A stretch of 64,000 nucleotides of DNA from Streptococcus sanguinis (GCF_019929225.1 NZ_JAHZPA010000006.1:1084-65083); one strand, 5' to 3'; numbered from the stretch's first letter, positions 18,577 to 27,755 are shown. Notes: generated by a model not told the origin, from the sequence alone. Numbers and translations are program-made.

Positions 18577-19251
18577 TTAAGGTTGAGTTACCACAACGCT
18601 TGTTACTGAACCATCTGCCCCTGTTGTAATCTGCAGATTGGCATTGCCTTGTCCGCTTAACTGCGCATTGTATTTGCCATCATCCAGCGTATAGGAGTAG
18701 GAAGCGATGGAATAATTATCAGTCTTTCCATCTGCAGACTGGACGGTGAACTGACCATTACCTGATACAGTCACAGTATTTCCATTGGCATCCTTCCAAG
18801 TACCAGCAGCCGCTGAGAAATCCCCATCCACCATAGTCAAGACACCTTTATAGCGAGCATTGCTAGCTGCCTGCTTATTCTGAAGCTGGCGATTGCTTTC
18901 CGGTGCTTGGGCTGGTTGAGTTGCTTGACTCTGAGTATTTTGTCGACCTGAAGCTTGCTGCGGCTGCGTTTGTTGGGCTTGAGGTGCTTCGACAGTAGAC
19001 TGTTGCTGACCAGCAGGAATTTCGGCTTGTCCAGGCTGGCTAACTGCTCCTTCTGAAGAAGCTCTATTATTAACCTTAGGAGAAGCGCCGGCCTTGCTGG
19101 ATGACGCAACTTTTGAGCTAGAAGAAGCTTGAACAGCCTTACTAGAACTAGCACTTGTTGCACTTTCTTCTTTCTTACCACATGCCCCTAAAAGCAAACT
19201 AGAAGCCAGAACTGCAGCTGCCATCATTTTTGTATAAGTACGTGTTTTCAT
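18577..19251 (-). CDS. Lipoprotein with Ser/Ala/Gln-rich linker and C-terminal DUF6287-like domain
   Basis: 224 aa. A signal peptide ends in the lipobox LLLGACGKK (Cys24). A disordered linker of Ser, Ala, Gln and Pro (about 28-125) spans the cell wall. A C-terminal module (about 133-224) contains GDFSAAAGTWKDANGNTVTV, the pattern of the small SP_0198-type/DUF6287 domain. Ligand and role are unknown. It has a near-perfect housekeeping promoter, and an exact competence-type octamer lies further upstream. Single gene. Confidence 0.85.
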   Translation of the reverse strand: MKTRTYTKMMAAAVLASSLLLGACGKKEESATSASSSKAVQASSSSKVASSSKAGASPKVNNRASSEGAVSQPGQAEIPAGQQQSTVEAPQAQQTQPQQASGRQNTQSQATQPAQAPESNRQLQNKQAASNARYKGVLTMVDGDFSAAAGTWKDANGNTVTVSGNGQFTVQSADGKTDNYSIASYSYTLDDGKYNAQLSGQGNANLQITTGADGSVTSVVVTQP

Positions 19252-19293
19252 CTTTTGTCTCCTTGTAATATTAAGAAATCTTTTTGTAACATT

Positions 19294-19322
19294 ATTGTAA
19301 CACTGTGGTTTTTATATGTCAA
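19294..19322 (-). promoter_or_regulatory. Sigma-A promoter of the DUF6287 lipoprotein
   Basis: Minus strand TTGACA (19317-19322), 17-base spacer, TACAAT (19294-19299), about 43 bases before the start codon. Confidence 0.8.
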
Positions 19323-19417
19323 TCATTTATGCAAGATTCTTTGAAAAATTTTTTCTCAATTGAAGTTTTGTTTCTCAATCTGCTTCTTCTGTCATGAGAA
19401 ACACGCTCCTACTTATC

Positions 19418-19425
19418 TATTCGTA
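19418..19425 (-). promoter_or_regulatory. Exact competence sigma-X octamer TACGAATA
   Basis: The minus strand carries TACGAATA, the late-competence cin-box core of streptococci, about 167 bases upstream of the DUF6287 lipoprotein. Thirteen bases further on is AGGAG with an ATG and a six-codon frame (MTEEAD). It is unclear whether the box is active or a remnant. Confidence 0.4.
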
Positions 19426-19486
19426 ATTAAAAATGAAAAAACAGGACAAATTTGTCCTGCAAGAGAAATATATGATCAACTTTCTT

Positions 19487-20275
19487 TTAATTTGATTTTT
19501 CTGCCTTCAGCCGATACACTTTTCTCGGCTTCTTCTTTGGCACGCGCTTAACACCAGCCTCCTCCAAGTATTCTCCAAATTTTACTAAAAAATTATTGCT
19601 AACAATAGGTCGTCTAGACGATATGAGATTGACCAGCTCAGTCCCTTCATAGACAGTAAACGGCGATTCCAGCAGATGAAGAAAAGTTGGATTCCAGTCC
19701 AGTCGCCCCTGAATCCGCTTGATAGATTCCAGCAGGATTTGGTAGTGGTCAAAGGCAAAGTCCTCTGCTGTCAGGACCCGCTCACCGTCTCTAAAACTCC
19801 TTGTCTTAAAGTCTACATCAAGAAAGGTGACTTCCTTGGCATCATCCCCAGCTTGCGCTTGATCTACTGCTATGGCCGGCAGATAGACCAGATGGGCAAT
19901 GGTGATAACCCAACCGCGCGGATCACGTCCTGGAGTAGAAACCGTCATCAGTTGCTCCACCTTTTCCAGCGGTATCTCCAGCCCCACCTCTTCCTTTACT
20001 TCCCGAATGCAGGCTTGATAGGCATCCTCATGCTTGTCCACAAAACCTCCGACTAAGGCATATTTATTCTGATAAGGATGAGCCTTACGCTTGATGACCA
20101 AGAGTTTCACCTGACCATCCACAAAACAGTAAGCCACCATATCTGCTGTTACGCTGGGCGTCTCATACTTGGGCAAATCCTGTGTCTTGTACCATGCCAA
20201 AAAGGCGGACTCATCCGCCATGGTTTCGTAGTACTCTTTTTCCGACATTCCCGCTGGGATATCCTGTTTGGTCAT
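19487..20275 (-). CDS. NUDIX-domain transcriptional regulator, NrtR-like
   Basis: 262 aa. The NUDIX domain (about 45-180) has an altered box, GGFVDKHEDAYQACIREVKEEVGLEI. A C-terminal segment (about 190-262) is winged-helix-like and basic (GEYLEEAGVKRVPKKKPRKVYRL). This is the plan of NrtR, a repressor that senses ADP-ribose or related NAD-derived ligands. Location next to pnuC and nadR supports control of NAD salvage. The start at 20275 is chosen because AAGGAC lies about nine bases upstream; the longer frame to 20368 overlaps the end of pnuC without a good site. A plain NUDIX hydrolase remains possible. Confidence 0.78.
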   Translation of the reverse strand: MTKQDIPAGMSEKEYYETMADESAFLAWYKTQDLPKYETPSVTADMVAYCFVDGQVKLLVIKRKAHPYQNKYALVGGFVDKHEDAYQACIREVKEEVGLEIPLEKVEQLMTVSTPGRDPRGWVITIAHLVYLPAIAVDQAQAGDDAKEVTFLDVDFKTRSFRDGERVLTAEDFAFDHYQILLESIKRIQGRLDWNPTFLHLLESPFTVYEGTELVNLISSRRPIVSNNFLVKFGEYLEEAGVKRVPKKKPRKVYRLKAEKSN

Positions 20276-20331
20276 GAATTTTTCGTCCTTTCCTAAGCTA
20301 TCTTTTTCTATCAAAAATCTCAAGCTTTGGT

Positions 20332-21147
20332 CTAAGCTTTCTTCACTGCCTTGGTCCACTGATACCATCCAACGATACTATTGAGAGTATAGACCCAGTA
20401 CATAGCCTGTATGTGAAGGTTGCTACCCCACCAGAGATAGATACTGAAGAGATTGGTCGCAATCCAGAAAATCCACTGTTCGCGGTAGAGACCAGTCATG
20501 AGAAGCTGACCGATACCATTGGTCGCATCTGTCACGCTATCACGGAAAGGCCGGTGACTGTGAATGCTCTTATAAGCAAAGCCCATGCCAATCCAAATCA
20601 AGGCAGTCAAGGCCAAATATTTAAGCCAGCCACGCCAGTCTAACTTCTTAGCTTCAAAATGAGACGGCTCTTCCTTGTCTTGCTCATTGACCCGGTTGGA
20701 CAGCCAAGTATAAAGGCCGATTGGCTGCATAACAAAGAAGTAAACTGTAGTCAACACTTCTCCGTAAAAGCTAGCCTGAAAAGACAGTAAGAGGTAAATT
20801 GCCGAATTAACAGCTCCGAAGAGGTAATTGCTGGCCCGCCCCTCAGCTACTAGAATAACGCAGACAATTCCTGTCCAGGAAGCAAAGAGTCCCAGCCAGT
20901 CATGTTTCTCCTGACCACTGGTGAACTCCAGAATGAAAGGCAGACTGGAAAGAGCAAGCAAGTATAGCCATTGAGTCAAGCTGCGCCCGCCAAATAAATC
21001 CTGCCAGAACAATTTCGCTATGCCGCTAAAACCTTGTTTTTTAGCTGCCGCACAGACATTGCGGAAATTCTGAACAAAGGTTTGAGATTTTTGTTTTAGT
21101 CCTGCGTAGAGAGCTGCAGGAGAGAGTTTTTGATTTTTTACTACCAT
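20332..21147 (-). CDS. pnuC: Nicotinamide riboside transporter PnuC
   Basis: 271-aa membrane protein with about seven to eight hydrophobic segments after a basic N-terminal tail. The PnuC family region is seen in GRASNYLFGAVNSAIYLLLSF, VMQPIGLYTWL and the C-terminal YWVYTLNSIVGWYQW. It imports nicotinamide riboside by facilitated diffusion, trapped by phosphorylation in the cytosol. nadR, which supplies the kinase, is 21 bases upstream in the same operon, so the pair forms a complete salvage route. Confidence 0.92.
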   Translation of the reverse strand: MVVKNQKLSPAALYAGLKQKSQTFVQNFRNVCAAAKKQGFSGIAKLFWQDLFGGRSLTQWLYLLALSSLPFILEFTSGQEKHDWLGLFASWTGIVCVILVAEGRASNYLFGAVNSAIYLLLSFQASFYGEVLTTVYFFVMQPIGLYTWLSNRVNEQDKEEPSHFEAKKLDWRGWLKYLALTALIWIGMGFAYKSIHSHRPFRDSVTDATNGIGQLLMTGLYREQWIFWIATNLFSIYLWWGSNLHIQAMYWVYTLNSIVGWYQWTKAVKKA

Positions 21148-21168
21148 TCTATTTTACCACTTTCTTTT

Positions 21169-22227
21169 TTAATCCGCTTGATAAATCATGTCGATCGCTT
21201 CTTTGGCCGCCTGATAATTGTCCAAATAACTGCCTGCCAGATAAACCGTCGGAAGATGAGCCAAGCACTGCTCTTTCAGTTTTTTCAGATAGCTGGAAAA
21301 ATCACTGCGTATAGCCTCGTCTGCCATACTCATATCGCGAAAGCCATCGTTGACATAGGCCCCAACCGGCTCAGCAAAGAGAATCAAATCCCATTTTTCC
21401 TTAGACAAAATGCTGGCAAAGAGATTGTCAAAAGTATCTGTTTCCTCGTCTTGAACCGGACTTTCTTTCAGATAGTAATCATAGTAGGCCTTGGTTACCA
21501 ACGAATTCGTATCAGCCACGACCAGACCACGATTGGCGCTGCTGTCAATCAAGCGGGAAGTCTGAGCATATTGTCCTAAGAGCAGATAATAGTAGTCTTT
21601 AGGAGTCAGCTCATCGTCTCGCACGTTATTTTGAATCTGGTATTCTCGAGCATATTCTAGACTAACTGGAGCATCATAGTAACGAGCCAAATCCTTAGCC
21701 AAGGTTGTTTTCCCATTGCTGGCGCTTCCCATAATCAGCACTTTCTTAGTAAAGTGACGACGGAAAGGTTGGGCGATATATTTCCAGTAACGACTAGGAT
21801 TTTCCCGAATCATCGTAGCTGAGATACCAAACTGGCGCTCTTCCAAACAGGTTTCAAAACCACGCTTTACCAGCTCCGCTTGATAGTCTGATTCTCCGAC
21901 AAAGAAAATCAACTCCTCGCGTTCTGCATCATAGCCCACCAACTCCAATAAACCTGGCAACCACTTGTCCCAACCCATAGGGTAACGAGGAAAAGAAGTT
22001 TCATCTAGCTTATAAACCTGGGTCAGCTCATCATCAGCAAAAGTCTCCCGCGTATAGCGGAATCGCTTCTGCAGAGACAGACCCACTTCCTGCCCACGGT
22101 CTCCCTGATAACCAGAAACCACCACGCGTACCTTGTCGTAAGAACGCTTAGCTTTCTGAATCAAATCGATATGCCCCTGATGCAAGGGAGCAAAGGTTCC
22201 AAATACGATTGCAATTTTTTCTTTCAT
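21169..22227 (-). CDS. nadR: NadR: NMN adenylyltransferase / ribosylnicotinamide kinase
   Basis: 352 aa. The N-terminal nucleotidyltransferase domain has the HxGH-type site in FAPLHQGHIDLIQKA (about 12-26). The C-terminal kinase domain has a P-loop MGSASNGKTTLAKDL near residue 166. The kinase phosphorylates nicotinamide riboside to NMN and the other domain can adenylate NMN to NAD. Unlike enterobacterial NadR there is no N-terminal helix-turn-helix, so regulation must come from elsewhere, here probably the NrtR-like gene. First gene of the operon nadR-pnuC-regulator. Confidence 0.93.
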   Translation of the reverse strand: MKEKIAIVFGTFAPLHQGHIDLIQKAKRSYDKVRVVVSGYQGDRGQEVGLSLQKRFRYTRETFADDELTQVYKLDETSFPRYPMGWDKWLPGLLELVGYDAEREELIFFVGESDYQAELVKRGFETCLEERQFGISATMIRENPSRYWKYIAQPFRRHFTKKVLIMGSASNGKTTLAKDLARYYDAPVSLEYAREYQIQNNVRDDELTPKDYYYLLLGQYAQTSRLIDSSANRGLVVADTNSLVTKAYYDYYLKESPVQDEETDTFDNLFASILSKEKWDLILFAEPVGAYVNDGFRDMSMADEAIRSDFSSYLKKLKEQCLAHLPTVYLAGSYLDNYQAAKEAIDMIYQAD

Positions 22228-22276
22228 AGCTCTATCCTTTTTATTGCTTTTTATATTTTGTTCTTTCTATGTTTTT

Positions 22277-22310
22277 ATTATAAACTATATTTTCTTTTTG
22301 TCAATAGTTT
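22277..22310 (-). promoter_or_regulatory. Promoter and candidate operator of the NAD salvage operon
   Basis: Minus strand TTGACA (22299-22304), 16-base spacer, TATAAT (22277-22282), a full-consensus promoter. An inverted repeat, AAACTAT (22282-22288) and ATAGTTT (22304-22310), lies 22 bases centre to centre across the -35/-10 region. A repressor bound there would block the polymerase. Assigning it to the NrtR-like protein is inference. Confidence 0.55.
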
Positions 22311-22364
22311 TTTATAAAATTTTATAAAAATATTTTCAGACACTTTAAAACTGTTTCAAGGACA

Positions 22365-22401
22365 CAAAAAAGAACCTAATGCTTTAAGCATCAGATTCTT
22401 T
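22365..22401 (-). terminator. Terminator of the ECF S component / DUF4430 operon
   Basis: Long stem AGAATCTGATGCT / AGCATTAGGTTCT with a three-base loop and T6 on the minus strand, just after the lipoprotein stop. It stands between this operon and the NAD operon. Confidence 0.85.
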
Positions 22402-22412
22402 TTATAAAAGAT

Positions 22413-22814
22413 TTATTGCTGATAGACTTCTTGGTAGAATTCCAGCTTGTCTCCATCCTTGACAGTAATTTGATTGGCTGCCTTAGGAGCCATTTCTCCG
22501 TTGACCTTAAACATCCAGTAGAGACCCTTTGCTTCATCCTGAGCATGACCGTCAATAGAAGTGATAAAACCATCTTTTTCTTCGACCTTATAGGCCTTCT
22601 TCAAAGCATCCATAGCTGTCTTTCCTTCTGCAACAGCCACCGTTTTCTCGCTCTTCTCCTGACCTTCTGGTGCAATACTGATGCTGATTTTCAGTTCCTT
22701 TTTGACAGAAGAATCAGCTGAGCTAGAGCTCTTGTCAGTATTTGTCTGGCTGCTGCCGCAACCAACAAGGAGAAGGGCAAAAGCAAGTGTGAGCAAACTA
22801 AAGATTTTTTTCAT
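22413..22814 (-). CDS. DUF4430-domain lipoprotein
   Basis: 133 aa. The lipobox LLLVGCGSS puts the acylated Cys at 19. A short Ser/Asp/Thr linker is followed by a DUF4430 (transcobalamin C-terminal-like) domain, about 45-130, with AMDALKKAYKVEEKDGF, GLYWMFKVNGE and ITVKDGDKLEFYQE. Related domains bind or present corrinoid-like ligands, but the ligand here is unknown. The start overlaps the 3' end of the S-component gene by 17 bases, so a joint transport role is likely. Confidence 0.85.
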   Translation of the reverse strand: MKKIFSLLTLAFALLLVGCGSSQTNTDKSSSSADSSVKKELKISISIAPEGQEKSEKTVAVAEGKTAMDALKKAYKVEEKDGFITSIDGHAQDEAKGLYWMFKVNGEMAPKAANQITVKDGDKLEFYQEVYQQ

Positions 22815-23283
22815 TATAGAGCCTCCTTAAAATAGGGTACAAGAGTGGGTAAAAAAACAAGGTCGACAGTCCGTGCGCTATATTGAAAGTCAAAGCATTG
22901 ATAATCGCATAAGACCACCAGTGATAGTTGTAAAGCAAGGCTGTCAGTGTATCAATGGCAATGCCATAGCCAAAGGATAGGAGAGCTGCTGCTATTCCCT
23001 GTCCCACTAGATTTAACCGAGAATAGAGCAGCCGCCAAAGGCAAAGAATCAGTCCAAAGGACAGCAACTGAAAGAGGACGATCGGACTCATTCCCAAAAG
23101 AAAGGCTGATGTAAACATCGTCACAGCCATCACTAGGAGTGAAGTCTGCAAATCCTCAAAGATAACTATCAGGAAAAAGATAGCTGAGATAGGCTGCACA
23201 TTGGGCAGAAAGGAAAATGCATAGCGAAAGGCCACACATAGAGCCGATAGGATGGCAATTTTAGCCATTTTGCGAGCGGACAA
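22798..23283 (-). CDS. ECF transporter S component (substrate-binding subunit)
   Basis: 161-aa integral membrane protein with about five to six helices. The N-terminal MAKIAILSALCVAFRYAFSFLPNVQPISAIFF has the A..(A)..(A).R motif used by S components to dock with EcfT, followed by LLSFGYGIAIDTLTALLYNYHWW. No EcfA or EcfT gene is nearby, so it would share the general ECF module. Coupling with a DUF4430 lipoprotein suggests cobamide or a related cofactor. The start is TTG at 23283 with AGGAGG at ideal spacing. Confidence 0.82.
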   Translation of the reverse strand: MSARKMAKIAILSALCVAFRYAFSFLPNVQPISAIFFLIVIFEDLQTSLLVMAVTMFTSAFLLGMSPIVLFQLLSFGLILCLWRLLYSRLNLVGQGIAAALLSFGYGIAIDTLTALLYNYHWWSYAIINALTFNIAHGLSTLFFYPLLYPILRRLYNEKNL

Positions 23284-23325
23284 AGGTACCTCCTTTTCTA
23301 ATTGAGTGAATCAAGAGGATTTGGA

Positions 23326-24036
23326 CTAGGTATGCAGCTCAACAGCATCCCAGTCCTGGGCCGTATTCAGCCCCAGCAGCCAGTCAAGACCAGACCGCCT
23401 CTCCAGAACAACACTTTCATCAAGGCCAGCCGGTGCTGGCTGGTCATGAATCCGAGCCTCAACACAGGCCCAATGATAACGATAAATCAAGTCATCCTCA
23501 TCCAGTAACTCTTCTAAGCTGCGCGGTTGGCATTTACCCAGAAATTCCTGAAAGTCAACCGCACTAGCGACTGCGTCAATAGCAGCATCACAATCACAAA
23601 TCTTATCTGGAAACGGTAAAGTATCTACTAGACCCAAGTACCAAATCAAGGACCAATAGGCCTCGTATTTCCAAACCATATTGATGATAGCTGCCGGGTC
23701 AGCACGATCTTCCAAGACTGCCCTTTCTTTGGGCGTCAGCTCTTCCTGAACCCCGTATTGCTGCAGTTTATCCTGCAGCCACTGGCGACTCTCCTCATTA
23801 TAATTATTATTTTCGATATCCAAGGCCGCCTGAATAATCAAGAGGCTGCTAATAGCTCGTTGCGCAATTTCTTCTAGCGAGCGCGGCCGTACCTGCTCAG
23901 CACTTTCGATGACCGGCAAATGCTCAATGTAAGGAATGCCCTCCTTTTTCAAACGCTGGATACTAGCTGCCTTGCGCTCTTCTGGCGTTTTCACTCTGGC
24001 CTTCTTGCCAGCAAACAAATCTTTAAAAAACGACAT
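23326..24036 (-). CDS. DUF4272 domain protein
   Basis: 236 aa, cytosolic, no recognised catalytic motif. The N-terminal MSFFKDLFAGKKARVKTPEERKAASI and the following region (RPRSLEEIAQRAISSLLIIQAAL, MVWKYEAYWSLIWYLGLVDTLPFPDKICD) match the DUF4272 family. Start chosen at 24036 because GGAGA stands six bases upstream; the frame to 24069 has no site. It lies downstream of clpC with 116 bases between. Function unknown. Confidence 0.8.
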   Translation of the reverse strand: MSFFKDLFAGKKARVKTPEERKAASIQRLKKEGIPYIEHLPVIESAEQVRPRSLEEIAQRAISSLLIIQAALDIENNNYNEESRQWLQDKLQQYGVQEELTPKERAVLEDRADPAAIINMVWKYEAYWSLIWYLGLVDTLPFPDKICDCDAAIDAVASAVDFQEFLGKCQPRSLEELLDEDDLIYRYHWACVEARIHDQPAPAGLDESVVLERRSGLDWLLGLNTAQDWDAVELHT

Positions 24037-24152
24037 ATCAGTCTCCAATCCTTCAATTCCCAGTTTCATTGAATGATGAAATAACTGTTCGGTATAATTG
24101 CTATCAGGGATTAACCGCGAGCAAACAACTTTCCGTTGAAAGACTTCGATTT

Positions 24153-26582
24153 CTAGGCCACTTCGAACTTGAGTTGGCCAGCCTTGACCCCGACCTTAAG
24201 AGTTTGACCCGTTGTCAAATCTCCTGTCAAGAGGAGCTCAGACAGCTTGTCCTCTACCTGAGTCTGCAGAGTGCGGCGCAATGGCCGTGCTCCCATTTCC
24301 ACATCGTAGCCTTCCTGAGCCAGCAGCTTAAGGGCACTAGCCTGGAACTTCAGCTCAATTCCCTTATCAGCAAGACTGGCAATGAGCGGTTTAACCATAA
24401 CCTTGACCACTTCCTGCATATCTTCTGCAGATAAACTGTGGAAAACTACCTTCTCGTCGATACGGTTGATAAACTCTGGTCGATAAGCTTTCTTAAGCTC
24501 TTCCAGCATCCGTTTTTCCATATTGGCATGGTCCAAGCGAATATCCCGCGCTCCAAAGCCCACCGTCTTATCATCCCGCAAACTGGTTGCCCCCAGATTG
24601 CTGGTCATGATAATAATCGTGTTGGAGAAGTCCACCTTGCGGCCCTTGCTGTCAGTCAACTGACCGTCATCCAAGACCTGCAGGAGAACATTGAAAATAT
24701 CTGGATGCGCCTTTTCTACCTCATCAAAGAGCAGGACAGAATAAGGTCGGTTGCGCACCTTCTCCGTCAGCTCCCCTCCTTCTTCATAGCCTACATAACC
24801 TGGAGGCGCTCCGTTGAGACGGCTAGCCGCGAATTTCTCCATGTACTCACTCATATCAAAGCGGATGAGGGCAGATTCATCATCGAAGAGACTTTCGGCC
24901 AATGCCTTGGCTAGCTCTGTCTTCCCGACCCCTGTCGGACCTAGGAACATAAAGGAGCCAATCGGACGCTTGCTACTGCGGATACCAGACTGGTTCCGTC
25001 GGATAGCTCGGCTGATAGCTGAAATCGCCTCGTCCTGCCCAATCACGCGTTTATGCAGTTCTGTTTCCAAATTGAGGTATTTCTTTGCATCTGTCTGAGT
25101 CAGCTTCTGCACTGGAATCCCAGACAAGCCACTAAGAGTAGCCAAGACATCGTCTTCTTCCACTTTCAGTTTATAGAGCTTGGGGTGCTGCTCTTGCTCA
25201 AGCAGCTTCGACACCTTTTTAAAGTCCGCTGCCATCAAGGCTTGATCCACTGGCGTCAAATCCGACTGCTCGTAATTCTGCGGCCCTCTGTTCTGGACTG
25301 TCGCACTAGCCTCGTCCAAAAGATCAATGGCAGAGTCTGGCAGATGCTTGCTAGTCAGATAGCGATGGGCATATTTCACCGCCGTCTCAATCGCCTGATC
25401 ACTAATCTGTACCTTGTGATGGTCCTCATAGCTCTTTCTCAGACCTTGTAAAATGGCAATGCTGTCAGCCACATTAGGCTCTTCTATGCTGACCTTGGCA
25501 AAACGCCGAGAAAGAGCCGCATCTTTTTCAATATGTTTCTGATACTCTTCCTGGGTCGTGGCGCCAACTGTCCGCAGAGTGCCGCGAGCCAGAGCCGGTT
25601 TCAGGATATTGGCCGCATCCAAGGTCGAGTCAATACCACTGCCAGAGCCCATGATAGTATGCAGCTCATCGATGAAGAGAATGACATGACCATCTTCTTC
25701 AATGTCATTGATGATATTGTTCATCCGCTCCTCGAAATCTCCGCGAAAGCGAGTTCCAGCGACTACATTCATCAAGTCCAGCTCCAAAACCCGCATCTTG
25801 GCCAGTTCAGCAGGAACCTGACCAGCTGCTACACGCTGGGCCAGTCCTAAGGCCAGAGCTGTCTTACCAACCCCAGCATCTCCAACCAGCACTGGATTGT
25901 TTTTAGTCTTACGACTGAGAATCTGAACTATCCGTGAAATTTCCTGATCACGGCCAATGACGGGCTCCAATCGGCCAGCTCTGGCCAGCTCGGTCAGATC
26001 ACGGGTGTAGTCTTCTAGGCCTCCGCTAGTAGAAGCCGGCATCCCCATCATATTAGCCATGGTCTGCTTGGCAGCCATTACCCCCTTATTCAGACTGCGA
26101 ATAGCCTTGATATCTTCCTTGCCCCAGCCAGCTCGCTGCTCCAAGACCTTTCGCAAATCACTGATTTTCGGTCCCTGCTCCTTGTCCTCGTAGCTAAAGC
26201 CGGTAAATTCCAAGATACGAGAGGCCAAGGTTCCCCGATCAAATAGCATAGCCAGCAGCACATGCTCAGTACCTACATGCTTAGCCCGAACAGCTTCTGC
26301 AATCTGCCCCGCCTCCTCAAACAACTCCTCTAAGCGATAAGAAAAAGGCAGCAGCTCAAAGTGACCGTCTTTCTGATAAGCCTGACCAGTAATCTGAAAA
26401 GCCGCTTCTTCAAATCCATCAACTTCCACAGGAAACTCATTGAGGACTGAGCCAGCAACGCTGTAGGGATTATTAGCCAGAGCAATCAGCAGATGCCATG
26501 ATTCCAGATAATCTGTCGTAAAATGGCCGGCCAAGAGCTGGGCTGCTTCCAAGCTTTCTATTAAGGCTTTTGAGTATTTCAT
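24153..26582 (-). CDS. clpC: ATP-dependent Clp protease ATP-binding subunit ClpC
   Basis: 809-aa HSP100 unfoldase. Clp N-terminal repeats span about 1-145. The first AAA domain has Walker [14 protein letters not shown] and Walker [19 protein letters not shown] middle region of moderate length follows. The second AAA domain has [26 protein letters not shown] and [16 protein letters not shown] ClpP-binding loop is expected but was not located with confidence. It unfolds substrates for ClpP. The ATG follows directly after the ctsR TAA, so the genes are translationally coupled. Confidence 0.96.
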   Translation of the reverse strand: MKYSKALIESLEAAQLLAGHFTTDYLESWHLLIALANNPYSVAGSVLNEFPVEVDGFEEAAFQITGQAYQKDGHFELLPFSYRLEELFEEAGQIAEAVRAKHVGTEHVLLAMLFDRGTLASRILEFTGFSYEDKEQGPKISDLRKVLEQRAGWGKEDIKAIRSLNKGVMAAKQTMANMMGMPASTSGGLEDYTRDLTELARAGRLEPVIGRDQEISRIVQILSRKTKNNPVLVGDAGVGKTALALGLAQRVAAGQVPAELAKMRVLELDLMNVVAGTRFRGDFEERMNNIINDIEEDGHVILFIDELHTIMGSGSGIDSTLDAANILKPALARGTLRTVGATTQEEYQKHIEKDAALSRRFAKVSIEEPNVADSIAILQGLRKSYEDHHKVQISDQAIETAVKYAHRYLTSKHLPDSAIDLLDEASATVQNRGPQNYEQSDLTPVDQALMAADFKKVSKLLEQEQHPKLYKLKVEEDDVLATLSGLSGIPVQKLTQTDAKKYLNLETELHKRVIGQDEAISAISRAIRRNQSGIRSSKRPIGSFMFLGPTGVGKTELAKALAESLFDDESALIRFDMSEYMEKFAASRLNGAPPGYVGYEEGGELTEKVRNRPYSVLLFDEVEKAHPDIFNVLLQVLDDGQLTDSKGRKVDFSNTIIIMTSNLGATSLRDDKTVGFGARDIRLDHANMEKRMLEELKKAYRPEFINRIDEKVVFHSLSAEDMQEVVKVMVKPLIASLADKGIELKFQASALKLLAQEGYDVEMGARPLRRTLQTQVEDKLSELLLTGDLTTGQTLKVGVKAGQLKFEVA

Positions 26583-27047
26583 TTATGATTCCATTCCTTT
26601 TCTGTCTAGTTGTTGTAAAATCTTTTTTAATATTCGGGCACGAATCACCGCAGCTCCATCACCCAAAATCGAGTCCGATGCTGTTGACAAGATTAGATTG
26701 CCCTCACGTTCAGTCATAATCTTTTCATCAAAAAGAAGCTGAATAACATCTGTGAAAACCTGCTGGCTGACACGCTCTCCCACACTGTCGTACAGACCGC
26801 AAAGCATCTGATGCCGGTCGGAAAATTCAATCTTTCCAATCCGAATATAGCCGCCGCCACCACGCTTACTCTCAACGATATAGCCCCGACTTTCTGTAAA
26901 ACGCGTCTTAATCACATAGTTAATCTGACTGGGAACCACCTGAAAAACATCAGCCAGTTCACTGCGTTTCAATTCAACCATCCCAGCCTGAGCCAGAATA
27001 GACTTGATATATGCTTCAATACTGTCCGATGTGTTTTTTGCACTCAT
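26583..27047 (-). CDS. ctsR: Transcriptional repressor CtsR
   Basis: 154-aa class III heat-shock repressor. The N-terminal winged HTH is visible (NTSDSIEAYIKSIL, ELADVFQVVPSQINYVIKTRF), followed by the glycine-rich wing RGGGGYIRIG that senses heat. It binds heptad operators in front of clp genes and is destroyed under stress. A matching operator lies in front of this very gene, so the ctsR-clpC operon is autoregulated. Confidence 0.97.
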   Translation of the reverse strand: MSAKNTSDSIEAYIKSILAQAGMVELKRSELADVFQVVPSQINYVIKTRFTESRGYIVESKRGGGGYIRIGKIEFSDRHQMLCGLYDSVGERVSQQVFTDVIQLLFDEKIMTEREGNLILSTASDSILGDGAAVIRARILKKILQQLDRKGMES

Positions 27048-27106
27048 AACTTCCCTTTCCAGTTGAAAATTTCAGAATAAATCTCTTCTTTTGTCGTTTC
27101 TCTAAC

Positions 27107-27132
27107 ATTGACTATCTTTGACTAATATTATA
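27107..27132 (-). promoter_or_regulatory. CtsR operator and promoter of ctsR-clpC
   Basis: On the minus strand the tandem heptads AGTCAAA-GAT-AGTCAAT (27107-27123) follow the CtsR consensus RGTCAAANANRGTCAAA closely. They start four bases downstream of a perfect TATAAT (27127-27132), covering the transcription start. The match is direct; the regulatory role follows from the known system. Confidence 0.9.
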
Positions 27133-27225
27133 CCGGAAAAGTCTCTATTTTGAAAGAAAAAGGGATGACTGAAAGGTCTGATAATTCAAACTAGTGAAAA
27201 AGCTTTGCTATGATTGTGTAACCGC

Positions 27226-27253
27226 TTGCTTTTTGCTTTTAAAGCGTTATAAT
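27226..27253 (+). promoter_or_regulatory. Promoter of the small membrane protein gene
   Basis: TTGCTT (27226-27231), 16-base spacer, TATAAT (27248-27253), about 78 bases ahead of the start codon. Confidence 0.7.
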
Positions 27254-27331
27254 ATAGGTGGAAATCCACAAGGAAAAGACAGACAGAAACTCCTGCCTGC
27301 CAACTATCATCTAAACAAGGAGGATAATCCA

Positions 27332-27682
27332 ATGAAAATGGATTGGCTCAACTATTCTCGTCATGTACTCAAATGGCTCTTTGCAGCTCTGAGTATTTTC
27401 ACCATCTTTTCTGCTGACTTTGTTGATATTCCTATCGGAGCTCTCATCGCCTGTCTTTATGCTCCCCTGCTCTTCGAACAGGAGCTAGTCAGTAACCGAG
27501 TCAAATGGTATAGCTTTCTGATTATGATGGTGGTTACTCTGCCCTTTTTGTTTATTACCAAAGTCTATCAGTTTAGCTTAACTTACCCCCAAACGACAGT
27601 GCTTCTCTTCCTCTTGGCAGTCTTGATTTTTACCAACGGCTTGATTGCTCATAAGGAAGAAAGAGAAAAAGCAGCTAAGTAA
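27332..27682 (+). CDS. Small polytopic membrane protein
   Basis: 116 aa with about three hydrophobic helices (HVLKWLFAALSIFTIF, WYSFLIMMVVTLPFLFI, TTVLLFLLAVLIFTNGLI) and a basic C-terminal tail ending KEEREKAAK. No family recognised. The start at 27332 is taken because AAGGAGG lies at good spacing; the longer frame to 27194 would run through the promoter. It has its own promoter and shares a bidirectional terminator with tsf. Confidence 0.75.
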   Translation: MKMDWLNYSRHVLKWLFAALSIFTIFSADFVDIPIGALIACLYAPLLFEQELVSNRVKWYSFLIMMVVTLPFLFITKVYQFSLTYPQTTVLLFLLAVLIFTNGLIAHKEEREKAAK

Positions 27683-27721
27683 TGCTGCTCACCATTCTAC
27701 ACTTGATGTTTCAAAACCTAT

Positions 27722-27755
27722 AAAAAGGTCTGAGATTTTTTCTCAGACCTTTTTA
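27722..27755. terminator. Bidirectional terminator between the small membrane protein gene and tsf
   Basis: AAAAAGGTCTGAGA / TCTCAGACCTTTTT, a perfect stem with a short T loop and A/T flanks on both sides. It serves the converging genes on each strand. Confidence 0.92.

Noticed and set aside
24085..24100. Plus-strand GTATAAT as a promoter
   Set aside because: No plus-strand gene or reading frame follows; it lies in the gap before the convergent end of clpC.
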